A stretch of 51,532 nt of DNA, taken from positions 1 through 51,532 of the forward strand of contig JBAYRO010000014.1 in assembly GCA_041676645.1 (NCBI GenBank), written 5' to 3'. The translations under genes were made by a program, and so were the position numbers. Below, piece after piece: positions 6,406 to 15,284 of the stretch (the first letter of the stretch is position 1; each line of letters opens with the position of its first letter). The notes under the pieces were generated by a model, which was not told the DNA's origin, searched no databases, and saw only the letters and a program-made list of their open reading frames with translations. The stretch comes from JAMLIN01 sp041676645 (GTDB lineage Bacteria > Pseudomonadota > Gammaproteobacteria > Burkholderiales > Burkholderiaceae_E).

Positions 6406-7680
6406 TCAGCCGACCGCGCGCCGGCCCTCTCGTCGGGCAGGGGGGTCGGTCTGCTCCATCATCCATGCGGCGGCCTCGATCTCCGCCCGGGCCGTCTGGC
6501 CGATGTCGATGTCGCCCATCACCCGGCACAGGCCCTCGAGTGCCGACAGGTCGGCGCGCTCGCGAGCCTCGCAGATCGACAGGAGCCGGCCGAGCGGTCC
6601 GGCGCGTTCGACCAGCGCATCGCGCACGTTCCCGGCCAGCGGCAGTTCGCTCACCGCCTGCTCGAGCGACATGTCGAAAAGCACGTCGAGCCGCGACAAC
6701 ACCCCGGTCAGGAACGCCCTGTCGCCCAGCCGCGCCTCGTCCGGGCGCCAGCACCCGGCCAGCAGCTCCATCATGCGGGCGCGCAGCCCGACCTGCTGGA
6801 CCAGCGGATCGCTGCGCGCGGGCGGGCCGTCCCCGTCGGCGTACAGCATCAGCTGGGCCAGCCGTGCGATCTGGCGCAGGCCCACGAGGGCGATCGCGGT
6901 CGCGATCGAGTCGATCCGCTGCCGCAGCCCGGCCGCGCTGGAATTCACCTGGCGCAGGATGGGCTTCAGCAAGGCCGGATGCCGGCCCAGCTCATGGGCA
7001 ACGGCGTCGATATCCGGGTCCGTCTCGAGCATCGCGATCAGGCGGATCACCTCGTGCGCCGACGAGGGAATCCGCCGCGAATGCAGGATCTGCGGCTTCG
7101 CGAAGAAGAAGCCCTGGAAGAGATCGAAGCCCGCTTCCTTCGCCAGCCGGAACTGCTCGGGTGTCTCCACCTTCTCGGCCAGCAGCGTCTTGCCGCTGGG
7201 CTTGAGCTGCCTCGCGAGCGCTTGCCACTGCGAGACCTCCTGCTGCACCAGGTCGATCTTGACGACGTCGACCAGCGCCAGGCTGTCCAGGCGCGCATCG
7301 GCCGCAGCGATCACGTCATCGAGCGCGAAGCGATAGCCTCGCGCGCGCAGCTCGCTGATCCGCTGGCCGAGCGCGGGGTCGATTTCGGTGGTCTCGAGGA
7401 TCTCCAGCACGAAACGCCCCGGCGGCAAGAGCTCGACCATCTCGCTCATCAGCAGGGCCCGGTCGACGTTCACGTATCCGGTGAAGCTGCCGAGGCTGGC
7501 CACGACGCCGATGTCGGCCAGTACACGCGCGATCACATGGCTCGAGGCATGCAGGTCGTCCGGGCGCGCCAGCCCGGCTTCGCCGCTTTGCGCATGCGAA
7601 CGGAAAAGAAGCTCGAAGGCAACCAGCGACCCGGTGGTGTCGACGATCGGCTGGCGACCGAGAATGACTTCGCTGTCCAT
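6406..7680 (-). CDS. EAL-HDOD signalling protein (YuxH family)
   Basis: 424-aa two-domain protein. The N-terminal half is an EAL-like domain with recognisable but altered motifs: ILGRQPIVD, FELLFRS in place of FEALLR, ILETTEID, YRFALDDV, VVKIDLV and LLAEKVET. The C-terminal half (from about residue 215) is an HDOD domain, containing RHPALLKPILRQVNSS, IATAIALVGLRQIARLAQLML and FLTGVLSRLD. The architecture is that of the YuxH/CdgJ group. These are generally thought to bind or respond to c-di-GMP rather than cleave it, and several affect motility. ATG at 7680 is chosen because the domain begins immediately after it. Confidence 0.85.
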   Translation of the reverse strand: MDSEVILGRQPIVDTTGSLVAFELLFRSHAQSGEAGLARPDDLHASSHVIARVLADIGVVASLGSFTGYVNVDRALLMSEMVELLPPGRFVLEILETTEIDPALGQRISELRARGYRFALDDVIAAADARLDSLALVDVVKIDLVQQEVSQWQALARQLKPSGKTLLAEKVETPEQFRLAKEAGFDLFQGFFFAKPQILHSRRIPSSAHEVIRLIAMLETDPDIDAVAHELGRHPALLKPILRQVNSSAAGLRQRIDSIATAIALVGLRQIARLAQLMLYADGDGPPARSDPLVQQVGLRARMMELLAGCWRPDEARLGDRAFLTGVLSRLDVLFDMSLEQAVSELPLAGNVRDALVERAGPLGRLLSICEARERADLSALEGLCRVMGDIDIGQTARAEIEAAAWMMEQTDPPARREGRRAVG

Positions 7681-7839
7681 GCGGCGTGATCGGAGATCCT
7701 GTCCATGCGACGTGATGCGCGATGGCAATCGAAGCCCGCGTCGTCCTTGCCGAGGCAAGCTAGCACGCCCGTCGTTCCCCGAAGCCGGGAACATGACGAG
7801 TGGTCGCACGAAAGACGGGAAAACGGACCGGAAGCCGGA

Positions 7840-8349
7840 TCAGACGACGATCGGTCGGTTGGGAATCTCGTCGACGCCGCCGGGGCGCGGCGGAAACGCG
7901 GCGACCAGGGCCTCGTCGAGAAGATCGATCGCGGCGAGAACGCCCTCCTCCTCGCGCCGCTCGCGGCAGGCCTCGGCCAGCACGGCGCAGGCATCGGTCC
8001 AGACTCGCGCATCGATCCTTCCGAAGGCGGCCCGGTCGGCGATTATCTCGACCGCGTGGTCGGCCAGCAGCAGGTAGACGAGCACGCCGTTGTTGGCTTC
8101 GGTATCCCAGACCCGCAGGCCGCCGAAGACCTCCAGTGCCCGCTCCCGGGGGGATTGCCCCGCGAGGATCGCCGATGGCGACAGGGCGGATTCGATCGCG
8201 ATCCGGATCTCGGCGCCGTGGCTGCGCTCGGCGAGCGTCACGCGCGCCTCGATCCGGTCCATCGTCCCGGCGGGAAAGCGGCGCGCGGCCAGGCCGTCCG
8301 GGGTCAGGCAATGGCGCAGCAGGCGCATGAAGCGACCGGACGGCTCCAT
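7840..8349 (-). CDS. TPM-domain protein, second copy of a LemA/TPM cluster
   Basis: 169-aa TPM-domain (TLP18.3/Psb32/MOLO-1) protein: MDRIEARVTLAERSHGAEIRIAIE, then ERALEVFGGLRVWDTEANNGVLVYLLLADHAVEIIADR. It lacks an obvious signal peptide. Start ATG at 8349 lies one base after the stop of the upstream TPM gene, with GGTGAG serving as ribosome-binding site within that gene's end; longer in-frame forms would overlap the neighbour's Gly-rich tail. It is the third gene after lemA, a common envelope-associated cluster. The molecular role is not known. Confidence 0.75.
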   Translation of the reverse strand: MEPSGRFMRLLRHCLTPDGLAARRFPAGTMDRIEARVTLAERSHGAEIRIAIESALSPSAILAGQSPRERALEVFGGLRVWDTEANNGVLVYLLLADHAVEIIADRAAFGRIDARVWTDACAVLAEACRERREEEGVLAAIDLLDEALVAAFPPRPGGVDEIPNRPIVV

Positions 8350-8350
8350 C

Positions 8351-9349
8351 TCACCAGCCTCCCGAGGCGCCGCCGCCACCGAAGCCACCACCGCCGCCGA
8401 AACCGCCGCGACCGAAGCCGCCTCGACCTGGACCGCCGCCACCGAAGCCGCCGCGGCCCCGGCCACCGGGGAGGATCACCGGCGGCGGCGATCGGTAGGT
8501 ATGCTGCCCGACCCGTCCGAGGCCGCCGATCGCGCCGAACAGCAGCAGCAGGAAGAACAGCACCAGCCCGGCGGCCAGGCCGACGATCAGCGACACGCCC
8601 GCCTGGATGGCGAGGAAGCCGCCCCCCGCGCCGCCCAGGATCGCGCCGGGCAGCGCCCCGAAAACGCGTGTCAGGATGAACCCGGCGAAAGCGATGAACA
8701 GCAGCAGGGACAGCCAGTCGGTACCGGCATCGCTGTCGGATGCCGCGCCGGCGGCGGGCGCCGGCAGGTCCTCGCCGGCTATCGCCTGGCCGATGGCCGT
8801 GACCGCCGCCGCCAGGCCGCCGGCGAAATCACCGGCCTGGAAACGCGGCGCCATCTGCTCGGCGATGATGCGCCTGGCGATGGCGTCGGGAATCGCACCC
8901 TCGAGGCCGTAGCCGACTTCGATACGCATCCGCCGCTCGCGCATCGCCACCACGAGCAGGGCACCATCGTCCACATCCGCCCGCCCGAGCCGCCAGTGCT
9001 CGGCGACCCGGATCGAGAAGGCTTCGATCGACTCGGGCTCGGTGCTCGGCACGAGCAGCACGCCCACCTGGCTGCCATGGCGCTGCTCGATCGCCTCGAG
9101 CCTTGCCTCGAGGGCGGCCAGCTGGGCGGCATCGAGAGTCCCGGTCGTGTCGACGACCCGAGCGCTCGGTTCGGGCACCGCCTGCTGGGCCACGGCCGGA
9201 CCGGCGTAGCCGATGCAGGCGAGCAGCAGCGCCAGGACCAGGGCCGTCGCCCACCCGCAGGCGAGGCGACCGAAACGGGCAAAGCAGCCGAAGCGGGCGG
9301 CGCCGGCGGCCAGACCGGAAGATGCGCCGACTGCCGGACTGGCCTGCAT
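8351..9349 (-). CDS. TPM-domain membrane protein with Gly-rich tail
   Basis: 332-aa envelope protein. A long N-terminal region with a hydrophobic segment (LVLALLLACIGYAGPAVAQQA) looks like a signal peptide. The TPM domain follows, from ARVVDTTGTLD through GSQVGVLLVPSTEPESIEAFSIRVAEHWRLGR, DDGALLVVAMRERRMRIEVGYGLEG and IAEQMAPRF. Two or three transmembrane segments come next, then a C-terminal Gly/Phe-rich tail. This is the YgcG type that accompanies LemA. The ATG at 9349 is 14 nt past the lemA stop. Function is uncertain; TPM domains have been linked to phosphatase-like or photosystem-repair roles elsewhere. Confidence 0.82.
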   Translation of the reverse strand: MQASPAVGASSGLAAGAARFGCFARFGRLACGWATALVLALLLACIGYAGPAVAQQAVPEPSARVVDTTGTLDAAQLAALEARLEAIEQRHGSQVGVLLVPSTEPESIEAFSIRVAEHWRLGRADVDDGALLVVAMRERRMRIEVGYGLEGAIPDAIARRIIAEQMAPRFQAGDFAGGLAAAVTAIGQAIAGEDLPAPAAGAASDSDAGTDWLSLLLFIAFAGFILTRVFGALPGAILGGAGGGFLAIQAGVSLIVGLAAGLVLFFLLLLFGAIGGLGRVGQHTYRSPPPVILPGGRGRGGFGGGGPGRGGFGRGGFGGGGGFGGGGASGGW

Positions 9350-9363
9350 GCGGATGGACGCGC

Positions 9364-9969
9364 CTATTGCGAGCCGCCCCGCCCGCCGAAGTCCACCGCG
9401 GGCGGGCTGGAGATGGCGGCTTCGTCGGCGACCGAGAACTGTGGCTTGGCGTCGTAGCCCATCACCATCGCGGTGAGGTTGACCGGGAACTGGCGCACCA
9501 GCACGTTGTATTCCTGGACCGAATCGATGTAGCGCTTGCGGGCTACCGAAATCCGGTTCTCGGTGCCCTCGAGCTGCGCCTGGAGATCGCGGAACACGGT
9601 ATCGGACTTCAGCTGCGGATAGTTCTCGACCACCACCATCAGCCGCGACAGGGCACTGCCGACGTCGCGCTGCGCATCCTCGAAGCGCTGCAGCGATGCC
9701 GGGTCGCCCGGATCGACCTGGACCTGGCCGACACGGGAACGTGCCTCGGTGACCCCGAGCAGGATATCGCGCTCCTGGTCGGCGTAGCCCTTGACGGTGT
9801 TGACGAGGTTCGGAATGAGGTCGGCCCGGCGCTGGTACTGGTTGAGCACTTCCGACCATGCCGAGTTGGTGGCCTCGTCCGTCGCCTGGATGGAGTTGTA
9901 GCCGCAGCCGCCGAGCATGCCCAATGCCAGGACCAGGCCGGCCAGCCGGAGCAGGATTCGCGTCGCCAT
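9364..9969 (-). CDS. lemA: LemA family lipoprotein
   Basis: 201-aa LemA-family protein. The N-terminus is a lipoprotein signal with lipobox LGGC (Cys at about residue 22). The conserved LemA body follows: YNSIQATDE, WSEVLNQYQRRADLIPNLVNTVKGYA, ERDILLGVTEARS, ENYPQLKSDTVF, QLEGTENRISVARKRYID, VQEYNVLVRQFP. The fold is a four-helix bundle at the cell envelope; the role is unclear. It heads the lemA-TPM-TPM run. Confidence 0.9.
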   Translation of the reverse strand: MATRILLRLAGLVLALGMLGGCGYNSIQATDEATNSAWSEVLNQYQRRADLIPNLVNTVKGYADQERDILLGVTEARSRVGQVQVDPGDPASLQRFEDAQRDVGSALSRLMVVVENYPQLKSDTVFRDLQAQLEGTENRISVARKRYIDSVQEYNVLVRQFPVNLTAMVMGYDAKPQFSVADEAAISSPPAVDFGGRGGSQ

Positions 9970-10089
9970 CGAGTTCCCCTATTCCTTCATCCGCTCAACG
10001 CGCACCATGCGCGAATCGCGAGGCGAGTCTACCGCAGCACGGTGGGCGACAGGGCGGGGCAGCGACCTCGGGCGGCCGTGCGCTCGGGC

Positions 10090-10626
10090 TCATGTACGGC
10101 GCCGGTCGGCGAAATGCCGGCGGAACTTCGCGAGCTTGGGCGCGACCACCATGCGGCAGTATCCCTGCGCCGGGTTGTTCTCGTAGTAGCGCTGGTGGTA
10201 GCCCTCGGCCGGATAGTAGGGCCCGGCGCCTTCGATGCGGGTGACGATCGGCGCGCCGAACGCATCCTCGGCTTCGAGCGATGCGATCAGCTCGCGCGCG
10301 ATGCGGGCCTGTTCCTCGTCCTGCGGGAAGATCGCCGAACGATACTGGGGCCCGACGTCGTTGCCCTGGCGATCCGCGGTGGTGGGGTCGTGGATCGTGA
10401 AGAAGACCTCGAGCAGGTCCCGATAACCGATGCGCGCGGGATCGAAGGAGACCCGGACCACCTCGGCATGGCCGGTGGTGCCGGTACAGACCTCCTCGTA
10501 GCCGGGATTGTCGACATGCCCGCCGCAATAGCCGGATTCGACCTCGATCACGCCTTCGAGCTCCAGGAAACAGGGCTCGAGGCACCAGAAGCAGCCTCCA
10601 CCGAAAATCGCCACCTGCGAGTCCAT
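10090..10626 (-). CDS. msrA: Peptide-methionine (S)-S-oxide reductase
   Basis: 178-aa MsrA, which reduces methionine-S-sulfoxide in proteins and free methionine. Motifs are GGGCFWC with catalytic Cys12, GYCGG, the long HAEVVRVSFDP and DPTTADRQGNDVGPQYRSAIF blocks, and the C-terminal YYPAEGYHQRYYENNP. An in-frame ATG at 10644 exists. AGGAGG lies 5 nt before the ATG at 10626, so 10626 is the start. It is a single gene, well separated from lemA (120 nt). Confidence 0.95.
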   Translation of the reverse strand: MDSQVAIFGGGCFWCLEPCFLELEGVIEVESGYCGGHVDNPGYEEVCTGTTGHAEVVRVSFDPARIGYRDLLEVFFTIHDPTTADRQGNDVGPQYRSAIFPQDEEQARIARELIASLEAEDAFGAPIVTRIEGAGPYYPAEGYHQRYYENNPAQGYCRMVVAPKLAKFRRHFADRRRT

Positions 10627-10760
10627 GCCATCCTCCTGCAGCACCGCCGTCGGTAGCCGAAGCCGGGCAGCGCGCGACTCCTTCCGACCCCGCGATTCTG
10701 CGCAGTCCGGGGCGCTGCTGGCAACTGCGTCGCGAGCGGGGGCGGCCCATGGACCCGCCG

Positions 10761-10766
10761 TATAAT
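10761..10766 (+). promoter_or_regulatory. -10 element of the gcdH promoter
   Basis: A perfect TATAAT stands 32 nt before the gcdH ATG; no good -35 is visible at the usual spacing. The predicted start near 10773 excludes the earlier in-frame start at 10769. Confidence 0.4.
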
Positions 10767-10798
10767 GGATGGTTAGGAACCAATCACTGGAGACCCCG

Positions 10799-11998
10799 AT
10801 GGCCAGCCAAAGCCGGGCGACATTTCACTGGGAAGACCCCCTGCTGCTCGATTCGCAGCTGACCGAGGACGAACGCATGGTCCGCGATGCCGCACAGGCA
10901 TACTGCCAGGACAAGCTTGCGCCGCGCGTGCTCGAGGCCTTCCGTCACGAGAAGACCGATCCCGCGATCTTCCCGGAGATGGGCGCGCTCGGCCTGCTCG
11001 GCCCCACCATCCCCGAAGCCTATGGCGGCCCGGGCCTGAACTACGTCTCCTACGGCCTGATCGCGCGCGAGGTCGAGCGCGTCGATTCCGGCTACCGCTC
11101 CATGATGAGCGTGCAGAGCTCGCTCGTCATGGTGCCGATCTTCGAGTTCGGCACCGAGGAGCAGAAGCGCAAGTACCTGCCCAAGCTCGCTTCCGGCGAA
11201 TGGATCGGCTGCTTCGGCCTGACCGAGCCCAACCATGGTTCCGACCCGGGCTCCATGGAAACCCGGGCCAAGGCATTCGCCGGCGGCTACCGCCTCACCG
11301 GCAACAAGATGTGGATCTCCAATTCGCCGATCGCCGATGTCTTCGTCGTCTGGGCGAAATGCGACGGCGGCGACCACGACGGCCGCATCAAGGGCTTCAT
11401 CCTCGAGAAAGGCATGGCCGGCCTGTCGGCGCCGACGATCCACGGCAAGTTCGGCCTGCGGGCCTCGATCACCGGCGAGATCGTCATGGACGGAGTCGAG
11501 ATTCCGGAGTCGCAGATGCTGCCCGGCGTCGAAGGCCTCAAGGGTCCCTTCACCTGCCTCAACTCCGCCCGCTTCGGCATCGCCTGGGGCGCCCTGGGCG
11601 CGGCCGAGAGCTGCTGGCACACCGCCCGCCAGTATGTGCTCGATCGCAAGCAGTTCGGCCGGCCGCTGGCGGCCAACCAGCTCGTCCAGAAGAAGCTCGC
11701 CGACATGCAGACCGAGATCACGCTCGGCCTGCAGGGTTGCCTGCGCCTGGGCCGCATGAAGGAGGACGGCAGCGCCGCCGTCGAGATCACCTCGATCATG
11801 AAGCGCAACTCCTGCGGCAAGGCGCTCGACATCGCCCGGCTCGCGCGCGACATGCTCGGCGGCAACGGCATCAGCGACGAGTTCGGCGTGATCCGCCACA
11901 TGGTCAACCTCGAGGTCGTCAACACCTACGAAGGCACGCACGACGTCCACGCCCTGATCCTCGGTCGCGCACAGACCGGCATCCCGGCATTCAGCTGA
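10799..11998 (+). CDS. gcdH: Glutaryl-CoA dehydrogenase
   Basis: 399-aa acyl-CoA dehydrogenase of the glutaryl-CoA dehydrogenase branch, an FAD enzyme that oxidises and decarboxylates glutaryl-CoA to crotonyl-CoA in lysine/tryptophan and aromatic degradation. Diagnostic stretches are the N-terminal FHWEDPLLLDSQLTEDER, YRSMMSVQSSLVM, GCFGLTEPNHGSDPGSM, GNKMWISNSPIADVFVVWAK, and the C-terminal TYEGTHDVHALILGRA carrying the catalytic Glu. GGAGA precedes the ATG at 10799. The nearest neighbour on the same strand is an MFS gene 10 nt downstream. Confidence 0.93.
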   Translation: MASQSRATFHWEDPLLLDSQLTEDERMVRDAAQAYCQDKLAPRVLEAFRHEKTDPAIFPEMGALGLLGPTIPEAYGGPGLNYVSYGLIAREVERVDSGYRSMMSVQSSLVMVPIFEFGTEEQKRKYLPKLASGEWIGCFGLTEPNHGSDPGSMETRAKAFAGGYRLTGNKMWISNSPIADVFVVWAKCDGGDHDGRIKGFILEKGMAGLSAPTIHGKFGLRASITGEIVMDGVEIPESQMLPGVEGLKGPFTCLNSARFGIAWGALGAAESCWHTARQYVLDRKQFGRPLAANQLVQKKLADMQTEITLGLQGCLRLGRMKEDGSAAVEITSIMKRNSCGKALDIARLARDMLGGNGISDEFGVIRHMVNLEVVNTYEGTHDVHALILGRAQTGIPAFS

Positions 11999-12008
11999 TC
12001 CTTCGTCG

Positions 12009-13505
12009 GTGACGAAAGCCGAGGGTCCGTCGGCCCCCGACGGGCCCCGCGGCGCGCGCGCGAAGGCGGCGCGCCGCGCACCGGTGCGCCGCTACGATCA
12101 CGAGGAGATCCTGCGGATCGTCATCGGCATGATGCCGGTGCTGTTCATGGCGGCGGTCGACCAGACGGTCGTATCGGTCGCCCTGGTCGCGATCTCGCGC
12201 GATCTCGGCCAGGTCGAACTGGTTCCCTGGGTCGCGACCGGCTACCTGATCGCCTCGACCGTCTCGACACCGGTGTATGGCAAGCTCTCCGACCTGTTCG
12301 GCCGCTGGCCGGTGCTGGCGGTCGCCATCTGCGTCTTCGTCGTGGCCTCCACCCTCGCGGCGCTCGCCCAGACGATGCCGCAACTGCTCGCGTTCCGCCT
12401 CCTGCAGGGACTGGGCGGGGGTGGGCTGATCCCGCTGGCGCAGACGGTCGTCGGCGATGTCGCGCCGGGCCACCTGCGCGGCCGCTACCAGGGCTGGCTC
12501 GCAAGCGTCTTCGCGGCGGCGGCCGTGCTCGGCCCGATCGCCGGCGGCCTGCTCACCGAGTACATCTCGTGGCGGGCGGTGTTCGCGGCCTACCTGCCGC
12601 TGGGCATCGCCGGCTTCCTCGTGGCACGACGCGCCCTGCGCACCCTGGAACCGATCGAGGTCCGGCGCCGGCCGATCGACTATGCCGGCGCGCTGCTGCT
12701 CGGCGTGTCGATCTCCTGCCTGCTGATCGGGCTGACCGCGCTGGGCGGCGGCCGCGAGGGCCTCCTCACCCGGGTCCTGCCGCTCTTCATCGTCGGCGTG
12801 CTGGCGGGCGTCGGCCTGGTCGCATGGGAGCGCCGCGCCCCCGAGCCGATCCTGCCGCCGTCGCTCTTCGCCAATCGGGTCATCACCCTGTGCTGCATCG
12901 TCGGCGGCCTGGGCGTCTTCGTGATGATCGGAACCTCGGTGCTCGTGCCGATGGCACTGCAGTCGATGCACGGCCTGCGCGCCGACCAGGTCGCCCTCGC
13001 ACTGGTGCCGCTGTCGTTCTCCGCGCCCTGCGGTTCGATCCTGTGCGGCAAGCTGATGTCGCGGATGGTGAGCTTTCGCTACCTGCTCGCCGCCGGCCAG
13101 GCCACCTGCCTGCTGGCGATGCTGCTGCTCGCGATCCTGATGCCGGCGCCCGGCATCGGCTTCGGGCTGCTGCTCGTGGTGCTCGGTCTCGGCGTCGGGC
13201 TGACGATGCCGGCGACCATCGCCGCCGCCCAGATGGCGGTCGGCCCCGGCCTGATCGGCGTCGCGACCGCGACCACCGCCCTGACCCGCACGCTGGGCGG
13301 CGCGGTCGGGGTCGCCGTGCTCGGGACGGTCCTGTTCGCGGTGCTGGGTATCGGTGGCGGCGCCATGACCGATCTCGCCGCCGTGCCGTACGACACCCTC
13401 GAGACCGGTTTCCGGGTCACCTACGGGCTGACCGCCGCGATCAGCGCGCTCTCGCTGTTCACAGCCCTGCGCCTGCCGCGCGCCAATCCGATGGCGAACG
13501 CCTGA
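12009..13505 (+). CDS. MFS transporter, DHA2 (EmrB/QacA-like) family
   Basis: 498-aa polytopic membrane protein, size and repeat pattern of the 14-helix DHA2 drug:H+ antiporters. Signature segments are DQTVVSVALVAISRDLG in helix 1, WVATGYLIASTVSTPVYGKLSDLFGR in loop 2-3, and the motif C-like GWLASVFAAAAVLGPIAGGLLTEY. The start is a GTG 10 nt after the gcdH stop with a poor ribosome-binding site, so the first 25-30 Arg/Ala-rich residues are uncertain. It probably exports a toxic or metabolic compound; the substrate cannot be told. It converges on fccB across a 50-bp palindrome. Confidence 0.85.
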   Translation: MTKAEGPSAPDGPRGARAKAARRAPVRRYDHEEILRIVIGMMPVLFMAAVDQTVVSVALVAISRDLGQVELVPWVATGYLIASTVSTPVYGKLSDLFGRWPVLAVAICVFVVASTLAALAQTMPQLLAFRLLQGLGGGGLIPLAQTVVGDVAPGHLRGRYQGWLASVFAAAAVLGPIAGGLLTEYISWRAVFAAYLPLGIAGFLVARRALRTLEPIEVRRRPIDYAGALLLGVSISCLLIGLTALGGGREGLLTRVLPLFIVGVLAGVGLVAWERRAPEPILPPSLFANRVITLCCIVGGLGVFVMIGTSVLVPMALQSMHGLRADQVALALVPLSFSAPCGSILCGKLMSRMVSFRYLLAAGQATCLLAMLLLAILMPAPGIGFGLLLVVLGLGVGLTMPATIAAAQMAVGPGLIGVATATTALTRTLGGAVGVAVLGTVLFAVLGIGGGAMTDLAAVPYDTLETGFRVTYGLTAAISALSLFTALRLPRANPMANA

Positions 13506-13510
13506 AACGC

Positions 13511-13560
13511 GAAATGGGGTCAGACACCGTTTTCATGAAAACGGTGTCTGACCCCATTTC
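13511..13560. repeat. 50-bp perfect palindrome
   Basis: The sequence from GAAATGGGGTCAGACACCGT through the centre TTTCATGAAA to its exact complement is symmetrical over all 50 bases. It fills the gap between the convergent MFS and fccB genes, 5 nt after the MFS stop. The TGGGGTCAGACNCCG core is like repetitive palindromes that I associate with REP-type elements and TnpA_REP transposases in proteobacteria. It could serve as a bidirectional terminator, although no T-tract follows. Confidence 0.85.
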
Positions 13561-13574
13561 GACATTTCGATCGC

Positions 13575-14867
13575 TCAGCCGAGCATGTCCGCCCAGATGT
13601 TGCGAGCCCAGGCGTTGGCGGCCAGGCCTTCGGCCTCGGAAGGCGCCGCCGACAGGCCACCCGAACCCTGGACCGGCAGGTAGGTCTGCTGTTCGGCGTT
13701 CCAGGCATGCACCGAGGCCACGTGGACGACTTCACGCTCGTTGACGAAGCTGTAGCAGGTGTTCATCGTCAGGGGCGAATCGTCGATCGGGCGGCCCGAG
13801 AGCTTCGCCACGATCGCGGCGGCGCAGACCTTCGCCTGCTGGTTGGCCATGTGTCCCGACTTGGGCATGGTCGGCGCCGGCTGGATCGCATCGCCGAGGA
13901 TGTGGACGTCCTTCGCGACCTTCGATTCGAAGTCGATGAAATTGACCTCGCACCAGCGGCCGTTGGCGGTGGCCAGCCCGCTTTCGACAGCGATCGAGCC
14001 GGCGCGCTGCGGTGGGACGACGTTGAGCACCGAGGCCTTGATCGGGTCGTTGAACTCGAACAGCAGCCGGCTTCCGGCGACGTCGACATCGAGCAGGGTG
14101 TGCTTCGGCCGGTACTCGATGATGCCCTGGTAGTACTTCGCCCAGGCGGCCTTGAACAGCTTGCCCTTCGATGTGACATCGTCGTTGGCATCGAGCAGCA
14201 GCACCTTCGAGCGGGGTTTCTCGCGCTTGAAGTAGGCCGCCACCATGCAGGCGCGCTCGTAGGGTCCGGGCGGGCAGCGATACGGCGCCATCGGTATCGC
14301 CATGGCGTAGACACCGCCATCGGGCATCGCCTCGAGCTGGCGGCGCAGGGCGACGGTCTGCGGACCGGCCTTCCAGGCATGCAGGACGGTTTCGCGCGCG
14401 GCGGCCGACTGCAGTCCCGGCAGGCTGTCGTACATGAAGTCGATGCCCGGCGAAACGACGAGCTTGTCATAGGTGATCGTGTCCCCGCCGGCCAGCGTCA
14501 CCTTGCGCGCGTCGGCATCGAGCCGCGTGACGGTATCGCGCACCCGCCGCACCCCATGGGCCCTCTCGAGCGCATCGTAGGAGGTGGTGATGTCCGCGAT
14601 CTCGCGGGTTCCGCCGATCACGAGGTTGGAGATCGGGCACGAGACGAAATCCGCATTGGGCTCGACGAGCACGACGCTGATCTTGTAGTCGCTCCACATC
14701 CGGATGTACTTCGCGGCGGTTGCACCGCCATAGCCGCCACCGATGACGACGACCTGCGCCTTCGAGGGCGCGCGCGAGCCGCCGCCCGGTGTCGCGCAGG
14801 CGCCCAGCGCGCCGAGTGCCACGCCCGCGGTCGCGCCCTGGAGGATCGTTCGACGAATGTTGTTCAT
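13575..14867 (-). CDS. fccB: Flavocytochrome c sulfide dehydrogenase, flavoprotein subunit
   Basis: 430-aa FccB/SoxF, the FAD subunit that oxidises sulfide to sulfur or polysulfide in the periplasm and passes electrons to cytochrome c. The N-terminus has a Tat-type twin-arginine signal (RRTILQG) ending near LGAC, which also resembles a lipobox. The dinucleotide fold is VVVIGGGYGGATAAKYIR. Redox cysteines expected for the sulfide site are present in FVSCPISN, YRCPPGPYERAC and MNTCYSFV. The C-terminus matches the FCSD flavin-binding domain. AGGACAAGG precedes the ATG at 14867, 16 nt after the fccA stop. Confidence 0.9.
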   Translation of the reverse strand: MNNIRRTILQGATAGVALGALGACATPGGGSRAPSKAQVVVIGGGYGGATAAKYIRMWSDYKISVVLVEPNADFVSCPISNLVIGGTREIADITTSYDALERAHGVRRVRDTVTRLDADARKVTLAGGDTITYDKLVVSPGIDFMYDSLPGLQSAAARETVLHAWKAGPQTVALRRQLEAMPDGGVYAMAIPMAPYRCPPGPYERACMVAAYFKREKPRSKVLLLDANDDVTSKGKLFKAAWAKYYQGIIEYRPKHTLLDVDVAGSRLLFEFNDPIKASVLNVVPPQRAGSIAVESGLATANGRWCEVNFIDFESKVAKDVHILGDAIQPAPTMPKSGHMANQQAKVCAAAIVAKLSGRPIDDSPLTMNTCYSFVNEREVVHVASVHAWNAEQQTYLPVQGSGGLSAAPSEAEGLAANAWARNIWADMLG

Positions 14868-14883
14868 GACCTTGTCCTCCGGT

Positions 14884-15204
14884 TCAGCGCTTCTGCGCGG
14901 CGAAATGTTCGGCGATCAGCTCGACCTGCTCGGGGGTGTAGCCCTTGGCGATCTGTCCCATGATCGTCGAAGGCTTGCCATCGTTGCGAAACAGTCGCAT
15001 CTGGGCCATGAGCTCGTCCCTGGGCACACCGGCGAGCGCCGGCGCACCGCGCTCGGCGCGGCCGTCGGTACCGTGGCAGTTGGCGCAGGTAGCCGCGAGA
15101 TTGCGCGCCTTGGTCTGTCTGTCGGTCGCCATCGCGTCTGACGCGGGCGCCGCCAGGGCGAACAGGACGAACAGCGCTGACGCGCCGGCAAGGATCCCCT
15201 TCAT
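14884..15204 (-). CDS. fccA: Cytochrome c subunit of flavocytochrome c sulfide dehydrogenase
   Basis: 106-aa exported monohaem cytochrome c. It has a signal peptide (ILAGASALFVLFALAAPASDAMA), one haem site CANCH (Cys40, Cys43, His44) and a likely Met ligand in STIMGQIAKGYT. Size and position directly before fccB identify it as the electron-accepting small subunit; it would carry electrons from FccB to the respiratory chain. GAGGGGTGGAG precedes the ATG at 15204. An inverted repeat (15285-15302) lies about 80 nt upstream. Confidence 0.85.
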   Translation of the reverse strand: MKGILAGASALFVLFALAAPASDAMATDRQTKARNLAATCANCHGTDGRAERGAPALAGVPRDELMAQMRLFRNDGKPSTIMGQIAKGYTPEQVELIAEHFAAQKR

Positions 15205-15284
15205 GCTCCACCCCTCTAGTTTTCGGTTGTCGTGGACCCGCGGCGAGCGGGGGCCGCCAGCAGCACGCCGTTCCCGTCGTCCGG

